A stretch of 39,766 nucleotides of DNA from Nitrospirota bacterium (lineage in GTDB: Bacteria > Nitrospirota > Thermodesulfovibrionia > Thermodesulfovibrionales > UBA6898). The stretch is taken from assembly GCA_016215155.1 (NCBI GenBank), contig JACRLQ010000048.1, forward strand, positions 1 through 39,766, read 5' to 3'. The notes below the pieces were generated by a model. The model saw only the letters and a list, made by a program, of their open reading frames with translations, did not search any database and was not told the origin of the DNA. The stretch's first letter is position 1. Each line of letters opens with the position of its first letter. Shown in pieces: positions 1-6,991 of this stretch. Both the position numbers and the translations under genes were made by a program.

Positions 1-80
1 ACGTCGCTTAAGGTTGGACAGGTTTAATACATTATGTCTACTGTTGGCTGCGCGGGAACGACGAAAAAAATGGGGGAACT
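1..80 (-). repeat. REP-like half palindrome carrying the CCAACAGTAG insert
   Basis: Read on the minus strand this stretch gives CGTTCCCGCGCAG, then CCAACAGTAG, then 24 unrelated bases, then CCTTAAGC. The same two blocks, directly joined, occur at 11324-11346 and 38952-38974 inside REP-like palindromes. On the plus strand it is followed by a run of A and TGGGGGAACT (71-80), which also recurs near 38899 and in nearly the same form near 39371. It is probably the edge of an intergenic repeat cut by the window start. Confidence 0.55.
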
Positions 81-132
81 ACTTTGTCTCCGTTCTATTG
101 ACATAAACCACCCCATCTTTTATCATTTTTAT

Positions 133-388
133 ATGAAGAAAATAAAAATCACCGCTGAACTCAACCCTGCCGAAGAAGGCGGTTATGTAGTTTATTGCCC
201 GGAACTTGACATAACCACTGAAGGCGAAACTGTTGAAGAAGCTATTTACATGCTTAAGGATGCTGCCTCAGGTTATGTTGACGTGGTCGGCTAAATCCCT
301 TAAAAAGGGCACACTCAACAGTATCCTTAAGAAAGCCGGCATTTCAGCAGAAAAACTTTTATTCCTCATATCATTACTCTTACCTTAG
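133..388 (+). pseudogene. Collapsed hicB-hicA toxin-antitoxin remnant
   Basis: From ATG at 133 a 53-residue frame reads as the N-terminal part of a HicB-type antitoxin (EEGGYVVYCPELDITTEGET, then EEAIYMLKDA) and stops at 292-294. In another frame, starting near 290 with no start codon, comes SLKKGTLNSILKKAGISAEK, ending at TAG 386-388. This is the typical C-terminus of a HicA (YcfA-like) toxin. The HicB C-terminus and about the first two thirds of HicA are missing, so an internal deletion seems to have joined the two ends. The earlier in-frame ATGs at 34 and 70 would add residues unlike HicB. A working toxin is very unlikely; a short residual HicB-like peptide remains possible. Confidence 0.6.
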
Positions 389-513
389 TCTTCTTCTCTC
401 TGCTTCTGATTTTTTGGTTATTCATCTTTCGTCCCTCTGCGTCACATGAATCACAAATACACACCTGCGGCCTTTGTCGAATTCGCTCTCAAACCATATC
501 CTTCAGCAAACCA
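389..513. other. Non-coding, no recognisable gene
   Basis: This stretch follows the hicBA remnant and runs up to the first GGGCGACCC palindrome. No frame gives a recognisable protein, and I see no RNA gene or terminator. Confidence 0.4.
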
Positions 514-538
514 GGGCGACCCACCGGGTCGCCCCTAC
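514..538 (+). repeat. GGGCGACCC palindrome, copy 1
   Basis: Arms GGGCGACCC (514-522) and GGGTCGCCC (526-534) form a perfect 9-bp stem with a 3-base loop, followed by CTAC. The flank CCCCTAC...AAGGCCCA is shared with copy 3. It looks like a small interspersed REP-type palindrome. Confidence 0.65.
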
Positions 539-719
539 GGAAGGCCCACATATTTTGGGGACTTAGGGGACGTTGTTTCCTAGGTTGCATAACATGGAAA
601 TGAGAAGAGATAAAGGAAAAAGAAGATGCCGAGGATAACGAGGAGTCTGGGAGATGGGATTGTATACCACGTTATTAATCGTGGAAATGGGAGATAAAAC
701 AGCATTGTTCGAAATAACC

Positions 720-744
720 GTAGGGGCGACCCGATGGGTCGCCC
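720..744 (-). repeat. GGGCGACCC palindrome, copy 2 (inverted)
   Basis: GTAG precedes the arms GGGCGACCC (724-732) and GGGTCGCCC (736-744), with a GAT loop. Relative to copies 1 and 3 it is inverted, because the CTAC flank is on the other side. Confidence 0.65.
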
Positions 745-806
745 ATGAAACAGAAAAATGAAAAAAAATTTAACGAATGACAAAAACGAACGGCGACGGC
801 AAACCC

Positions 807-831
807 GGGCGACCCGCCGGATCGCCCCTAC
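807..831 (+). repeat. GGGCGACCC palindrome, copy 3 (one mismatch)
   Basis: Arms GGGCGACCC (807-815) and GGATCGCCC (819-827) differ from a perfect stem at one position and are followed by CCTAC. Together with copies 1 and 2 it fills the gene-free stretch 514-831. A 112-residue minus-strand frame (580-918) crosses copies 2 and 3 and resembles no protein I know. Confidence 0.6.
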
Positions 832-909
832 ATAAGGCCCATAATGCCCCCTACGACGGCAAAAACGTTGGGCATATTTCGGGAAACGAACTTTTGTCCT
901 TAATAATTT

Positions 910-949
910 CTGCCTCATAATAAGGCAGGGCTGCCTAATAAAAAGGCAG
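910..949. promoter_or_regulatory. Tandem palindromes, possible activator sites
   Basis: CTGCCT-N7-AGGCAG occurs twice, at 910-928 and 931-949, exactly 21 bp apart, which is two helical turns. The copies lie about 87 and 108 bp upstream of the start site predicted from the first sigma-54-like promoter (near 1027). Sites at this distance and on the same helix face are typical of enhancer-binding activators such as NtrC, although the sequence is not the classic NtrC site. There is no T-run after them, so a terminator is less likely. Confidence 0.4.
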
Positions 950-1000
950 AATATTGCTCCTGAGGTTCGCTAACCCCTCTGTTTTAAAGACAATTTGGAC

Positions 1001-1016
1001 TGGCAAGCTTCTTGTT
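1001..1016 (+). promoter_or_regulatory. Sigma-54-like promoter, copy 1
   Basis: TGGCAAG-CTTC-TTGTT matches the sigma-54 pattern TGGCACG-N4-TTGCW with exact spacing and two mismatches, one of them the C of the -12 GC. The predicted transcript start is near 1027. Serving the amidotransferase-glnB-glnA genes would make biological sense. Confidence 0.45.
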
Positions 1017-1092
1017 AATGGATATGCATGTCGGTATTGATAATATTGCTCCTGAGGTTCGCTAACCCCTCTGTTTTAAAGACAATTTGGAC

Positions 1093-1108
1093 TGGCAAGC
1101 TTCTTGTT
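1093..1108 (+). promoter_or_regulatory. Sigma-54-like promoter, copy 2
   Basis: This is the identical element in the second unit of the 92-bp duplication. Its predicted start site (near 1119) falls at the ATG of the next gene (1120), so this copy would give a leaderless or nearly leaderless transcript. Confidence 0.4.
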
Positions 1109-1119
1109 AATGGATATGC

Positions 1120-1809
1120 ATGTCGGTATTGATATTGAAAAACGCCAGCCATGAAGGGCCGGGCACTATAGAGTCGTTTCTGGCGGACAACAAAATCTCA
1201 TTTAAAATCGTCGAGTGCTCGCGGGAAGACATCCCTTCGTCTTCCGAATTCGATACCCTGGTCATGATGGGCGGCCCCATGAGCGTTAACGAGACCGATA
1301 TCTATCCTTATATCGGCAAAGAGATACAGCTTGCCTCTGAATTCATGAAGAGCGGCAGGAAGGTCCTCGGTATTTGCCTTGGGGCGCAGATCATGGCAAA
1401 GTCACTGGGGTCAAAAATATATCCGGGTAAAGAAAAAGAGATCGGCTGGTATGAAATAGAACTTGGAAATGGGGGGAAATCGGACAGGCTGATGCGGGTC
1501 CTTGCGTCGGATCCGGCAAGCGGAAAGCAGAGGGACGTCTTCCCGGTCTTTCACTGGCATGGGGAGACCTTTGATGTTCCCTCCGGGGCCGCGCATCTTG
1601 CCGAATCTGAACTCTACCCCAACCAGGCCTTCCGATATGGCGACAGCTCCTACGCCTTTCAGTTTCATATTGAAGTGACGAAAGAGATGATATATGATTG
1701 GCTGAAGAACGAAGCGGTCAATATGGACCTGATCTTCCGGCAGACTGATGCATTACATTCGGAATATACGGCAAGGGCGGCCAATTTTTATAAGGCTTTT
1801 TTTTGTTAG
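1120..1809 (+). CDS. Class I glutamine amidotransferase
   Basis: This 229-residue protein has the class I (triad) amidotransferase fold, which releases ammonia from glutamine. The nucleophile elbow GICLGAQ puts the catalytic Cys at 86, and FQFHIEV gives His183 and Glu185. GGPMSVNE near residue 51 forms the oxyanion strand, and FHWHGETFDVP is typical of the stand-alone GuaA-like family (COG0518). There is no synthetase domain, so the ammonia acceptor is unknown. It lies 35 bp before glnB, so a role in glutamine or nitrogen handling is plausible. ATG 1120 has no clear ribosome-binding site and sits within the 92-bp duplication. It could act on a small gamma-glutamyl compound, but the sequence does not tell which. 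Confidence 0.88.
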   Translation: MSVLILKNASHEGPGTIESFLADNKISFKIVECSREDIPSSSEFDTLVMMGGPMSVNETDIYPYIGKEIQLASEFMKSGRKVLGICLGAQIMAKSLGSKIYPGKEKEIGWYEIELGNGGKSDRLMRVLASDPASGKQRDVFPVFHWHGETFDVPSGAAHLAESELYPNQAFRYGDSSYAFQFHIEVTKEMIYDWLKNEAVNMDLIFRQTDALHSEYTARAANFYKAFFC

Positions 1810-1841
1810 AGTTTGATATTAAATAATTTACAAGGAGGTGA

Positions 1842-2183
<342 letters not shown>

Positions 2184-2226
2184 CAGGGTTTGTGTACCAA
2201 ACTAATTCTAATTCCAGGGAGGAATA

Positions 2227-3639
2227 ATGACACCAAAGGACGTAATCAAGCTGGCACAGGAAAACAAGGCTGTAATGGCAAACTTCAAGTTTCTGGATTT
2301 TCCGGGGATCTGGCAGCACTTCGCGGTCCCGATCGCGGAGCTGAAGGAAGAGGTATTCGAGGAAGGCCTCGGGTTTGACGGCTCATCGATCAGGGGCTGG
2401 CAGGCGATCAACACCTCCGACATGCTGATCATCCCGGACGCTGAGACCGCCTTCATGGACCCTTTCATGGAGTACCCTACGATAAGCCTTATCTGTAATA
2501 TCGTTGACCCTATCACTAAGGAGTACTACTCCAGAGACCCTCGTTATATAGCCCAGAAGGCTGAAAATTATCTTAAGTCAACCGGCGTCGGCGATACCGC
2601 ATTTTTTGGGCCTGAGGCGGAGTTCTTTATATTTGACGGCATACAGTTTGACCAGAACGCGCACAGCGGCTACTATTTTATCGAGTCCATGGAAGGCATC
2701 TGGAACTCAGGCCGTGACGAAAACCCGAACCTGGGCTACAAACCCCGCCACAAGGAAGGGTACTTCCCGGTGCCTCCGACAGACAGCCAGGTCAACTTAA
2801 GGACAGAGATGGTCATGGAGATGATCAGATGCGGCATCTATGTCGAGCGTGAGCACCACGAGGTCGCGACCGCCGGCCAGGCCGAGATCGATATGAGGTT
2901 CGACTCTCTCGTAAAGATGGCCGACAAGAACATGCTCTTTAAATACATCGTAAAGAACGTCGCAAGGAGGCACAACAAGACGGCGACCTTTATGCCGAAA
3001 CCTCTCTTCGGCGACAACGGCTCCGGTATGCACGTTCACCAGTCTATCTGGAAAAAGGGCAAGCCCCTGTTCGCAGGAAACGGTTATGCGGGTCTCAGCG
3101 AGATGGCCCTCTATTACATCGGCGGCGTGCTGAAGCATGCGCATGCCCTTGCGGCCCTTACGAACCCGACTACAAACTCCTACAAAAGGCTGACACCCGG
3201 CTTCGAGGCCCCGGTCAACCTTGCGTACTCGGCGAGAAACCGTTCGGCATCCATAAGGATACCTACCTATTCGGCCAACCCCAAGGCAAAGAGGGTCGAG
3301 GTGAGGTTCCCTGACCCGTCATGCAATACTTACCTTGCTTTTTCGGCTATGCTGATGGCAGGTCTGGATGGCATCGAAAACAAGATCCATCCCGGTGAAC
3401 CGCTCGACAAGGACATATACGATCTCGGCCCTGAGGAACTGGCTTCCGTACCGACCATGCCCGGCAGTCTTGATGAGGCGCTCGACGCGCTCGAGGCAGA
3501 TCATGACTTCCTGCTCAAGGGCAATGTCTTCACCGAAGACGCGATCGAGACATGGATCAGCTACAAGAGGAAAAACGAGGTGGATGCGCTGAGGCTCAGG
3601 CCGCATCCTTACGAATTTTTCCTTTATTACGATATCTAA
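2227..3639 (+). CDS. glnA: Glutamine synthetase, type I
   Basis: This 470-residue cytoplasmic dodecamer subunit makes glutamine from glutamate, ammonia and ATP. It has the N-terminal beta-grasp domain ([10 protein letters not shown] near residue 50), the catalytic domain with the metal and substrate motifs FFGPEAEFF and [10 protein letters not shown], and NRSASIRIP near residue 340. Tyr398 in DIYDLGPEE matches the adenylylated tyrosine of E. coli GlnA, so this is the covalently regulated GSI-beta type. The length is normal and GGAGG precedes ATG 2227. It is co-directional with glnB and ends 33 bp before a terminator. Confidence 0.98.
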   Translation: MTPKDVIKLAQENKAVMANFKFLDFPGIWQHFAVPIAELKEEVFEEGLGFDGSSIRGWQAINTSDMLIIPDAETAFMDPFMEYPTISLICNIVDPITKEYYSRDPRYIAQKAENYLKSTGVGDTAFFGPEAEFFIFDGIQFDQNAHSGYYFIESMEGIWNSGRDENPNLGYKPRHKEGYFPVPPTDSQVNLRTEMVMEMIRCGIYVEREHHEVATAGQAEIDMRFDSLVKMADKNMLFKYIVKNVARRHNKTATFMPKPLFGDNGSGMHVHQSIWKKGKPLFAGNGYAGLSEMALYYIGGVLKHAHALAALTNPTTNSYKRLTPGFEAPVNLAYSARNRSASIRIPTYSANPKAKRVEVRFPDPSCNTYLAFSAMLMAGLDGIENKIHPGEPLDKDIYDLGPEELASVPTMPGSLDEALDALEADHDFLLKGNVFTEDAIETWISYKRKNEVDALRLRPHPYEFFLYYDI

Positions 3640-3671
3640 AAATAGGACATATTTCGGACACATTAACGTAT

Positions 3672-3705
3672 AAAAAAAGGGAAGGCTAAGGCCTTCCCTT
3701 TTTTT
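3672..3705 (+). terminator. Rho-independent terminator after glnA
   Basis: GGGAAGGC (3679-3686) pairs with GCCTTCCC (3691-3698) around a TAAG loop, with a run of A before and T after. It closes the amidotransferase-glnB-glnA unit. Confidence 0.9.
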
Positions 3706-3802
3706 ATAATGGCTTCTGGTATAATCGACTGACCAGGCGTTTTGTCGTTGGTCTTTAGAGTTATCGACGATTTCAGGCTGTTTCCTAATATCCTCCCGAA
3801 TA

Positions 3803-3832
3803 TACACAATTTTTTTATATTTGTGGTATTAT
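3803..3832 (+). promoter_or_regulatory. Candidate promoter for rplU-rpmA
   Basis: TGG-TATTAT (3824-3832) is an extended -10 element. A weak -35 (TACACA, 3803-3808) lies 18 bases upstream of the -10. It sits in the AT-rich gap between the glnA terminator and rplU, 32 bases before ATG 3864. Confidence 0.4.
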
Positions 3833-3863
3833 ATTACTTACAATTTTTCGGAGGTGATAAATT

Positions 3864-4181
3864 ATGTATGCAGTAATCGAAACAGGTGGACAACAGCACA
3901 GGGTAACCCCCGGCGAAACCATAAAGGTCCAGAGACTTGAATCTGAAAGCGGCTCCACAATCAGCCTTGACAAGGTCCTTGTTGTTTCAAAAGACGAAAG
4001 CGTCCAGATCGGAAGGCCCTATCTGGCCAATGCCTCGGTGAAGGCCGAAGTCCTTGGGGACAGGAAGGACGCCAAGGTCATTGTCTATAAGCAGAAGCCC
4101 AGGAAGGGCCACCGTAAGCTCAACGGGCATAGGCAGGCATATACAATTTTGAAAATTACAGATATCGTAATCGGAGGATAA
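3864..4181 (+). CDS. rplU: 50S ribosomal protein L21
   Basis: This 105-residue bacterial L21 protein of the large subunit binds 23S rRNA. It opens [20 protein letters not shown], and the C-terminus holds the basic [16 protein letters not shown] block followed by [10 protein letters not shown] strong ribosome-binding site (GGAGGTGA) is placed correctly before ATG 3864. rpmA follows one base after the stop codon, the usual rplU-rpmA-obgE order. Confidence 0.98.
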   Translation: MYAVIETGGQQHRVTPGETIKVQRLESESGSTISLDKVLVVSKDESVQIGRPYLANASVKAEVLGDRKDAKVIVYKQKPRKGHRKLNGHRQAYTILKITDIVIGG

Positions 4182-4182
4182 G

Positions 4183-4446
4183 ATGGCACATAAAAAAGGA
4201 GTCGGAAGTTCCAGAAACGGCCGCGACAGTAATTCACAAAGACTCGGCGTCAAGAAATTCGGCGGTGAGAAGGTCAAGGGCGGAAATATTATAGTCAGGC
4301 AGAGAGGCACGAAATTCCATCCCGGAAACAATGTAGGGAAGGGTTCCGACGACACACTTTTTGCTCTCGTCGATGGAGTTGTCAAGTTCGAAAGAAAAGA
4401 CAGGGACAGATTAAAGATAAGCGTATATCCTGCCGCAGAAGCCTAA
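4183..4446 (+). CDS. rpmA: 50S ribosomal protein L27
   Basis: This 87-residue L27 protein has an N-terminal tail that reaches the peptidyl transferase centre. [17 protein letters not shown] is the normal mature start, with no Firmicutes-type cleavable leader. [20 protein letters not shown] is the conserved core. GGAGG in the last codons of rplU serves as its ribosome-binding site, so the two genes are translated together. Confidence 0.98.
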   Translation: MAHKKGVGSSRNGRDSNSQRLGVKKFGGEKVKGGNIIVRQRGTKFHPGNNVGKGSDDTLFALVDGVVKFERKDRDRLKISVYPAAEA

Positions 4447-4466
4447 ATCAGCATATAATATAAAAT

Positions 4467-4497
4467 AAAAAAGGCAGATATTAATCTGCCTTTTTTA
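4467..4497 (+). terminator. Rho-independent terminator after rpmA
   Basis: GGCAGAT (4473-4479) pairs with ATCTGCC (4484-4490), flanked by A and T runs. It lies between rpmA and obgE, so obgE may be attenuated or have its own promoter. Confidence 0.88.
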
Positions 4498-4522
4498 TTT
4501 TCACCATAAGGAAGTCATACTA

Positions 4523-5539
4523 ATGAAATTCGTAGACTACGCAACAATTTATGTAAAGGCCGGCCATGGCGGAAAGGGCGCCATTCACTTCAGAAGGGAA
4601 AAATACGTGCCGCGCGGCGGCCCGGACGGCGGTGACGGAGGACGGGGAGGCCATGTCATTATCAGGGCGTCCGGAAATCTTAACACTCTTCTTGACTTCA
4701 GATATAAGCGTGAGTACATGGCCCAGTCCGGGGCCCATGGCCAGAAGCAGAGAATGCACGGCAAAGACGGTGAAGACCTTCTCCTTCCCGTGCCTGTAGG
4801 CACACAGATCATCGACGAGACAACGAAAGAGGCGCTCTTCGACCTCGACCATGAGGGCGCGGAGGCCGTAATTGCCAAAGGCGGTAGAGGCGGGCAGGGC
4901 AACCAGCATTTTGCTACCGCAACGAGGCAGGTCCCTCGGTTTGCCCAGCCCGGGGAAGAGGGTGAGGAACGTCATCTTGTCCTTGAGCTCAAGCTTCTTG
5001 CCGACGTGGGTCTTCTGGGCCTTCCCAATATCGGGAAATCGACCCTGATATCCGTTATATCCTCAGCCCGTCCCAAGATCGCCGATTATCAGTTTACGAC
5101 CCTGGTCCCAAATCTTGGGGTCGTCAAACCGGACAACAGGCGGAGCTTCGTCGTTGCCGACATCCCGGGCCTTATTGAAGGCGCGCACAAGGGTGTGGGG
5201 CTTGGGTTTCAGTTCTTAAGACACGTAGAACGGACATCGCTGCTGCTGCATCTGGTCGACATATCCGAGATGGGCGAGGGGGACCCTGTCGATAACATGA
5301 TGAAGATCAACAGGGAACTCGAATTGTTCAACCCGGACATGCTCCTGAAGCCGCAGATCGTGGTCGGCACAAAATATGATATCGCGGGCAATATGCAAAG
5401 ACATGACAGGCTGAAGGGTCACTGCGACGATAACAATATCAAATTTATCGCGATATCATCGGTCACTGGAATGGGGATAAAAAAGCTGGTTTCGTATCTT
5501 TCCGACAGACTGGATGAGGCGAGGGCGGCTAAAACTTAA
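4523..5539 (+). CDS. obgE: GTPase ObgE/CgtA
   Basis: This 338-residue Obg-family GTPase acts in 50S subunit assembly and stress control. Residues 1-158 form the glycine-rich Obg fold (GGDGGRGGHVI, KGGRGGQGN). The GTPase domain then shows G1 GLPNIGKST near 164, G2 FTTLVPNLGVV, G3 DIPGLIEGA, and G5 SSVTG. The G4 position reads GTKYD where NKxD is usual. No C-terminal OCT extension is present, as in many short Obg proteins. AAGGAAG precedes ATG 4523. It follows rplU-rpmA, the conserved neighbourhood. Confidence 0.97.
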   Translation: MKFVDYATIYVKAGHGGKGAIHFRREKYVPRGGPDGGDGGRGGHVIIRASGNLNTLLDFRYKREYMAQSGAHGQKQRMHGKDGEDLLLPVPVGTQIIDETTKEALFDLDHEGAEAVIAKGGRGGQGNQHFATATRQVPRFAQPGEEGEERHLVLELKLLADVGLLGLPNIGKSTLISVISSARPKIADYQFTTLVPNLGVVKPDNRRSFVVADIPGLIEGAHKGVGLGFQFLRHVERTSLLLHLVDISEMGEGDPVDNMMKINRELELFNPDMLLKPQIVVGTKYDIAGNMQRHDRLKGHCDDNNIKFIAISSVTGMGIKKLVSYLSDRLDEARAAKT

Positions 5540-5606
5540 TTAGCGCGCGCCCTATACATTGCAGGCTATGGCATAAAGAGGCAGGATTTATTTATTATAT
5601 GGAATT

Positions 5607-6167
5607 ATGGCAGCCGTGAAAAATAAGAAGCCGGTCCAGTCTGATGTCCGGAAACAGGCGGGGGGGATAAGCATCAGGCGGTTCGTTATAACGTATTTTC
5701 TGCTTATGGGCGGATTTTTCTTCATTATAGGTTTTACTCCCATTCAAAAGATCATAGACGTTGACGGGCTTTATACGAAGGGCGTGGTCGCCGTAACCGC
5801 CGGACTCCTTGGGTTCCTGAGTGTTCCATGCACATATGAGGGGTCTCTCATCCGGCTTCCCTCGATACTGCTTGACGTAAAATTCGGTTGTAACGGCCTT
5901 GAGGCTGTCATGATCTATTCCGTGGCGGTAATCGCTTATCCGTCGGTACTAAGGGACAAACTGATCGGGATTGCCGCCGGGTTTGCCGCGATACAGGTCG
6001 TCAACATAGTGAGGATAGCGGCCTTGGGGTATTCAGGGGTCCACTTCAGGCGCTTCTTTGATTATATCCATATATATGTCGCCCAGGGTCTCATGATAGC
6101 GGTTTCTCTGGGCGTCTTCTTCATCTATCTTAACTATCTGCAGCGCAAAAAAATACCAGGTGTTTAA
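5607..6167 (+). CDS. xrtH: Exosortase H (archaeosortase/exosortase family)
   Basis: This 186-residue polytopic inner-membrane protein has several hydrophobic helices. The exosortase catalytic residues are present: Cys95 in FGCNGLEA, Arg136 in NIVRIAALGY and His155 in YIHIYVAQG. The CNGLEA form, the short length and the following partner gene point to the XrtH subtype, which in other species cuts proteins ending in an IPTLxxWG-type sorting tail. No such tail is visible on any protein in this window, so its substrates lie elsewhere. ATG 5607 has only a weak GGA upstream. The next gene overlaps it by 8 bases. Confidence 0.82.
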   Translation: MAAVKNKKPVQSDVRKQAGGISIRRFVITYFLLMGGFFFIIGFTPIQKIIDVDGLYTKGVVAVTAGLLGFLSVPCTYEGSLIRLPSILLDVKFGCNGLEAVMIYSVAVIAYPSVLRDKLIGIAAGFAAIQVVNIVRIAALGYSGVHFRRFFDYIHIYVAQGLMIAVSLGVFFIYLNYLQRKKIPGV

Positions 6168-6708
6168 AGGGACCGTGTTAAGGACGGTTGTCACATTTCT
6201 GGCGGCCTACCTGCTTTTTCTGGTCCTCTGGATCCAGATCAAAGACTACTATGGCAGAGGGATCACGGTCACGGCGTCAAAGGTCGCAGCCGGCGTCATG
6301 GGCATGAGGTACGAGGAGATGACTATGGAAGGGGAGGTTGTCTGGGCGACCTTCAGTCCTCTTGACAGGCGTTCCGGCGTCCTTTTGGATATACCCGTAA
6401 AAACATCGTCTTATACCTTTAACGCTCCGCTGACTTTTGCCATCATGGCCGCGCTTTATCATTTCATAAACAAAAGAAAGAGGGCCTTTGCCGAGGGGGT
6501 CCTTATTCTGATTCTGGTACATCTGGTTTATGTCGTCTCGCTCGAAGCAAAGGAACTGGCTGAGGTGATGATGGACAGGGGGCTCCAGGCGAAGGGAAAT
6601 TCCGGAATATTTATAATGCAGTTCATCTTGGGTTTTACTGAAAATATGGTCATAAGATTCGAGCCCTTTTTGATCGGATTTTATATCTACATGAAGTTTA
6701 GAAAGTAG
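6160..6708 (+). CDS. Exosortase H-associated membrane protein
   Basis: This 182-residue protein has an N-terminal helix (about residues 5-24), a periplasmic-looking segment of about 60 residues, and further hydrophobic helices near 92-104, 113-129 and 150-180. I recognise the general layout of the membrane protein that accompanies XrtH, but there are no catalytic motifs to confirm it. It starts at GTG 6160, within the end of the exosortase gene, implying coupled translation. A role as accessory or docking partner in sorting is inferred from context. Confidence 0.65.
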   Translation: MFKGTVLRTVVTFLAAYLLFLVLWIQIKDYYGRGITVTASKVAAGVMGMRYEEMTMEGEVVWATFSPLDRRSGVLLDIPVKTSSYTFNAPLTFAIMAALYHFINKRKRAFAEGVLILILVHLVYVVSLEAKELAEVMMDRGLQAKGNSGIFIMQFILGFTENMVIRFEPFLIGFYIYMKFRK

Positions 6709-6757
6709 CCCGGATTTTGCAATAATAAGACAATACCAAGGCATATGGAGGTCTGAT

Positions 6758-6931
6758 ATGAAAGATGGGTCGGTCGTTACATGCAGGAAATGCGGAACAA
6801 AGCATTACATGAAGTCTGATGGTACGGGTGGTGTAATGCCGGTATATTGCTGCGGAGAGAGATTGGGGAAGGCCACCAAAAAGCCTGCCCCAACAGCCCC
6901 ACCAACATCCAATAAAAGCAGGAAAAAGTAG
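6758..6931 (+). CDS. Small zinc-ribbon-like protein
   Basis: This is a 57-residue frame with a strong ribosome-binding site (GGAGG, 6747-6751) six bases before ATG 6758. The N-terminal 40 residues carry CRKCGTKHY and, further on, YCCGERLG, a CxxC...CC arrangement that could bind one zinc or an iron centre. The tail is rich in Lys, Pro, Thr and Ser and probably disordered. It follows the exosortase pair by 49 bp and may be in the same transcript. I do not recognise a named family; the function is unknown. Confidence 0.6.
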   Translation: MKDGSVVTCRKCGTKHYMKSDGTGGVMPVYCCGERLGKATKKPAPTAPPTSNKSRKK

Positions 6932-6991
6932 ATTTATCATGATGATAAGCTTGTTCAGGTAATGTAATACCTTAAGATTGAGTCATTATCT

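Larger units (their letters stand above)
950..1134. repeat. 92-bp tandem duplication
   Basis: Bases 950-1042 are repeated without mismatch at 1042-1134, a period of 92 bp. The unit contains the sigma-54-like element and the first 15 bases of the downstream amidotransferase gene. Because 92 is not a multiple of three, the ATG at 1028 in the first copy reads into a 34-codon dead end while the second copy (ATG 1120) opens the real gene. The perfect identity suggests a recent event or an assembly artefact. Confidence 0.85.

Noticed and set aside
580-918. 112-residue minus-strand frame in the repeat region
   Set aside because: It runs across the GGGCGACCC palindromes, is full of Arg and Phe, has no ribosome-binding site and resembles no protein.
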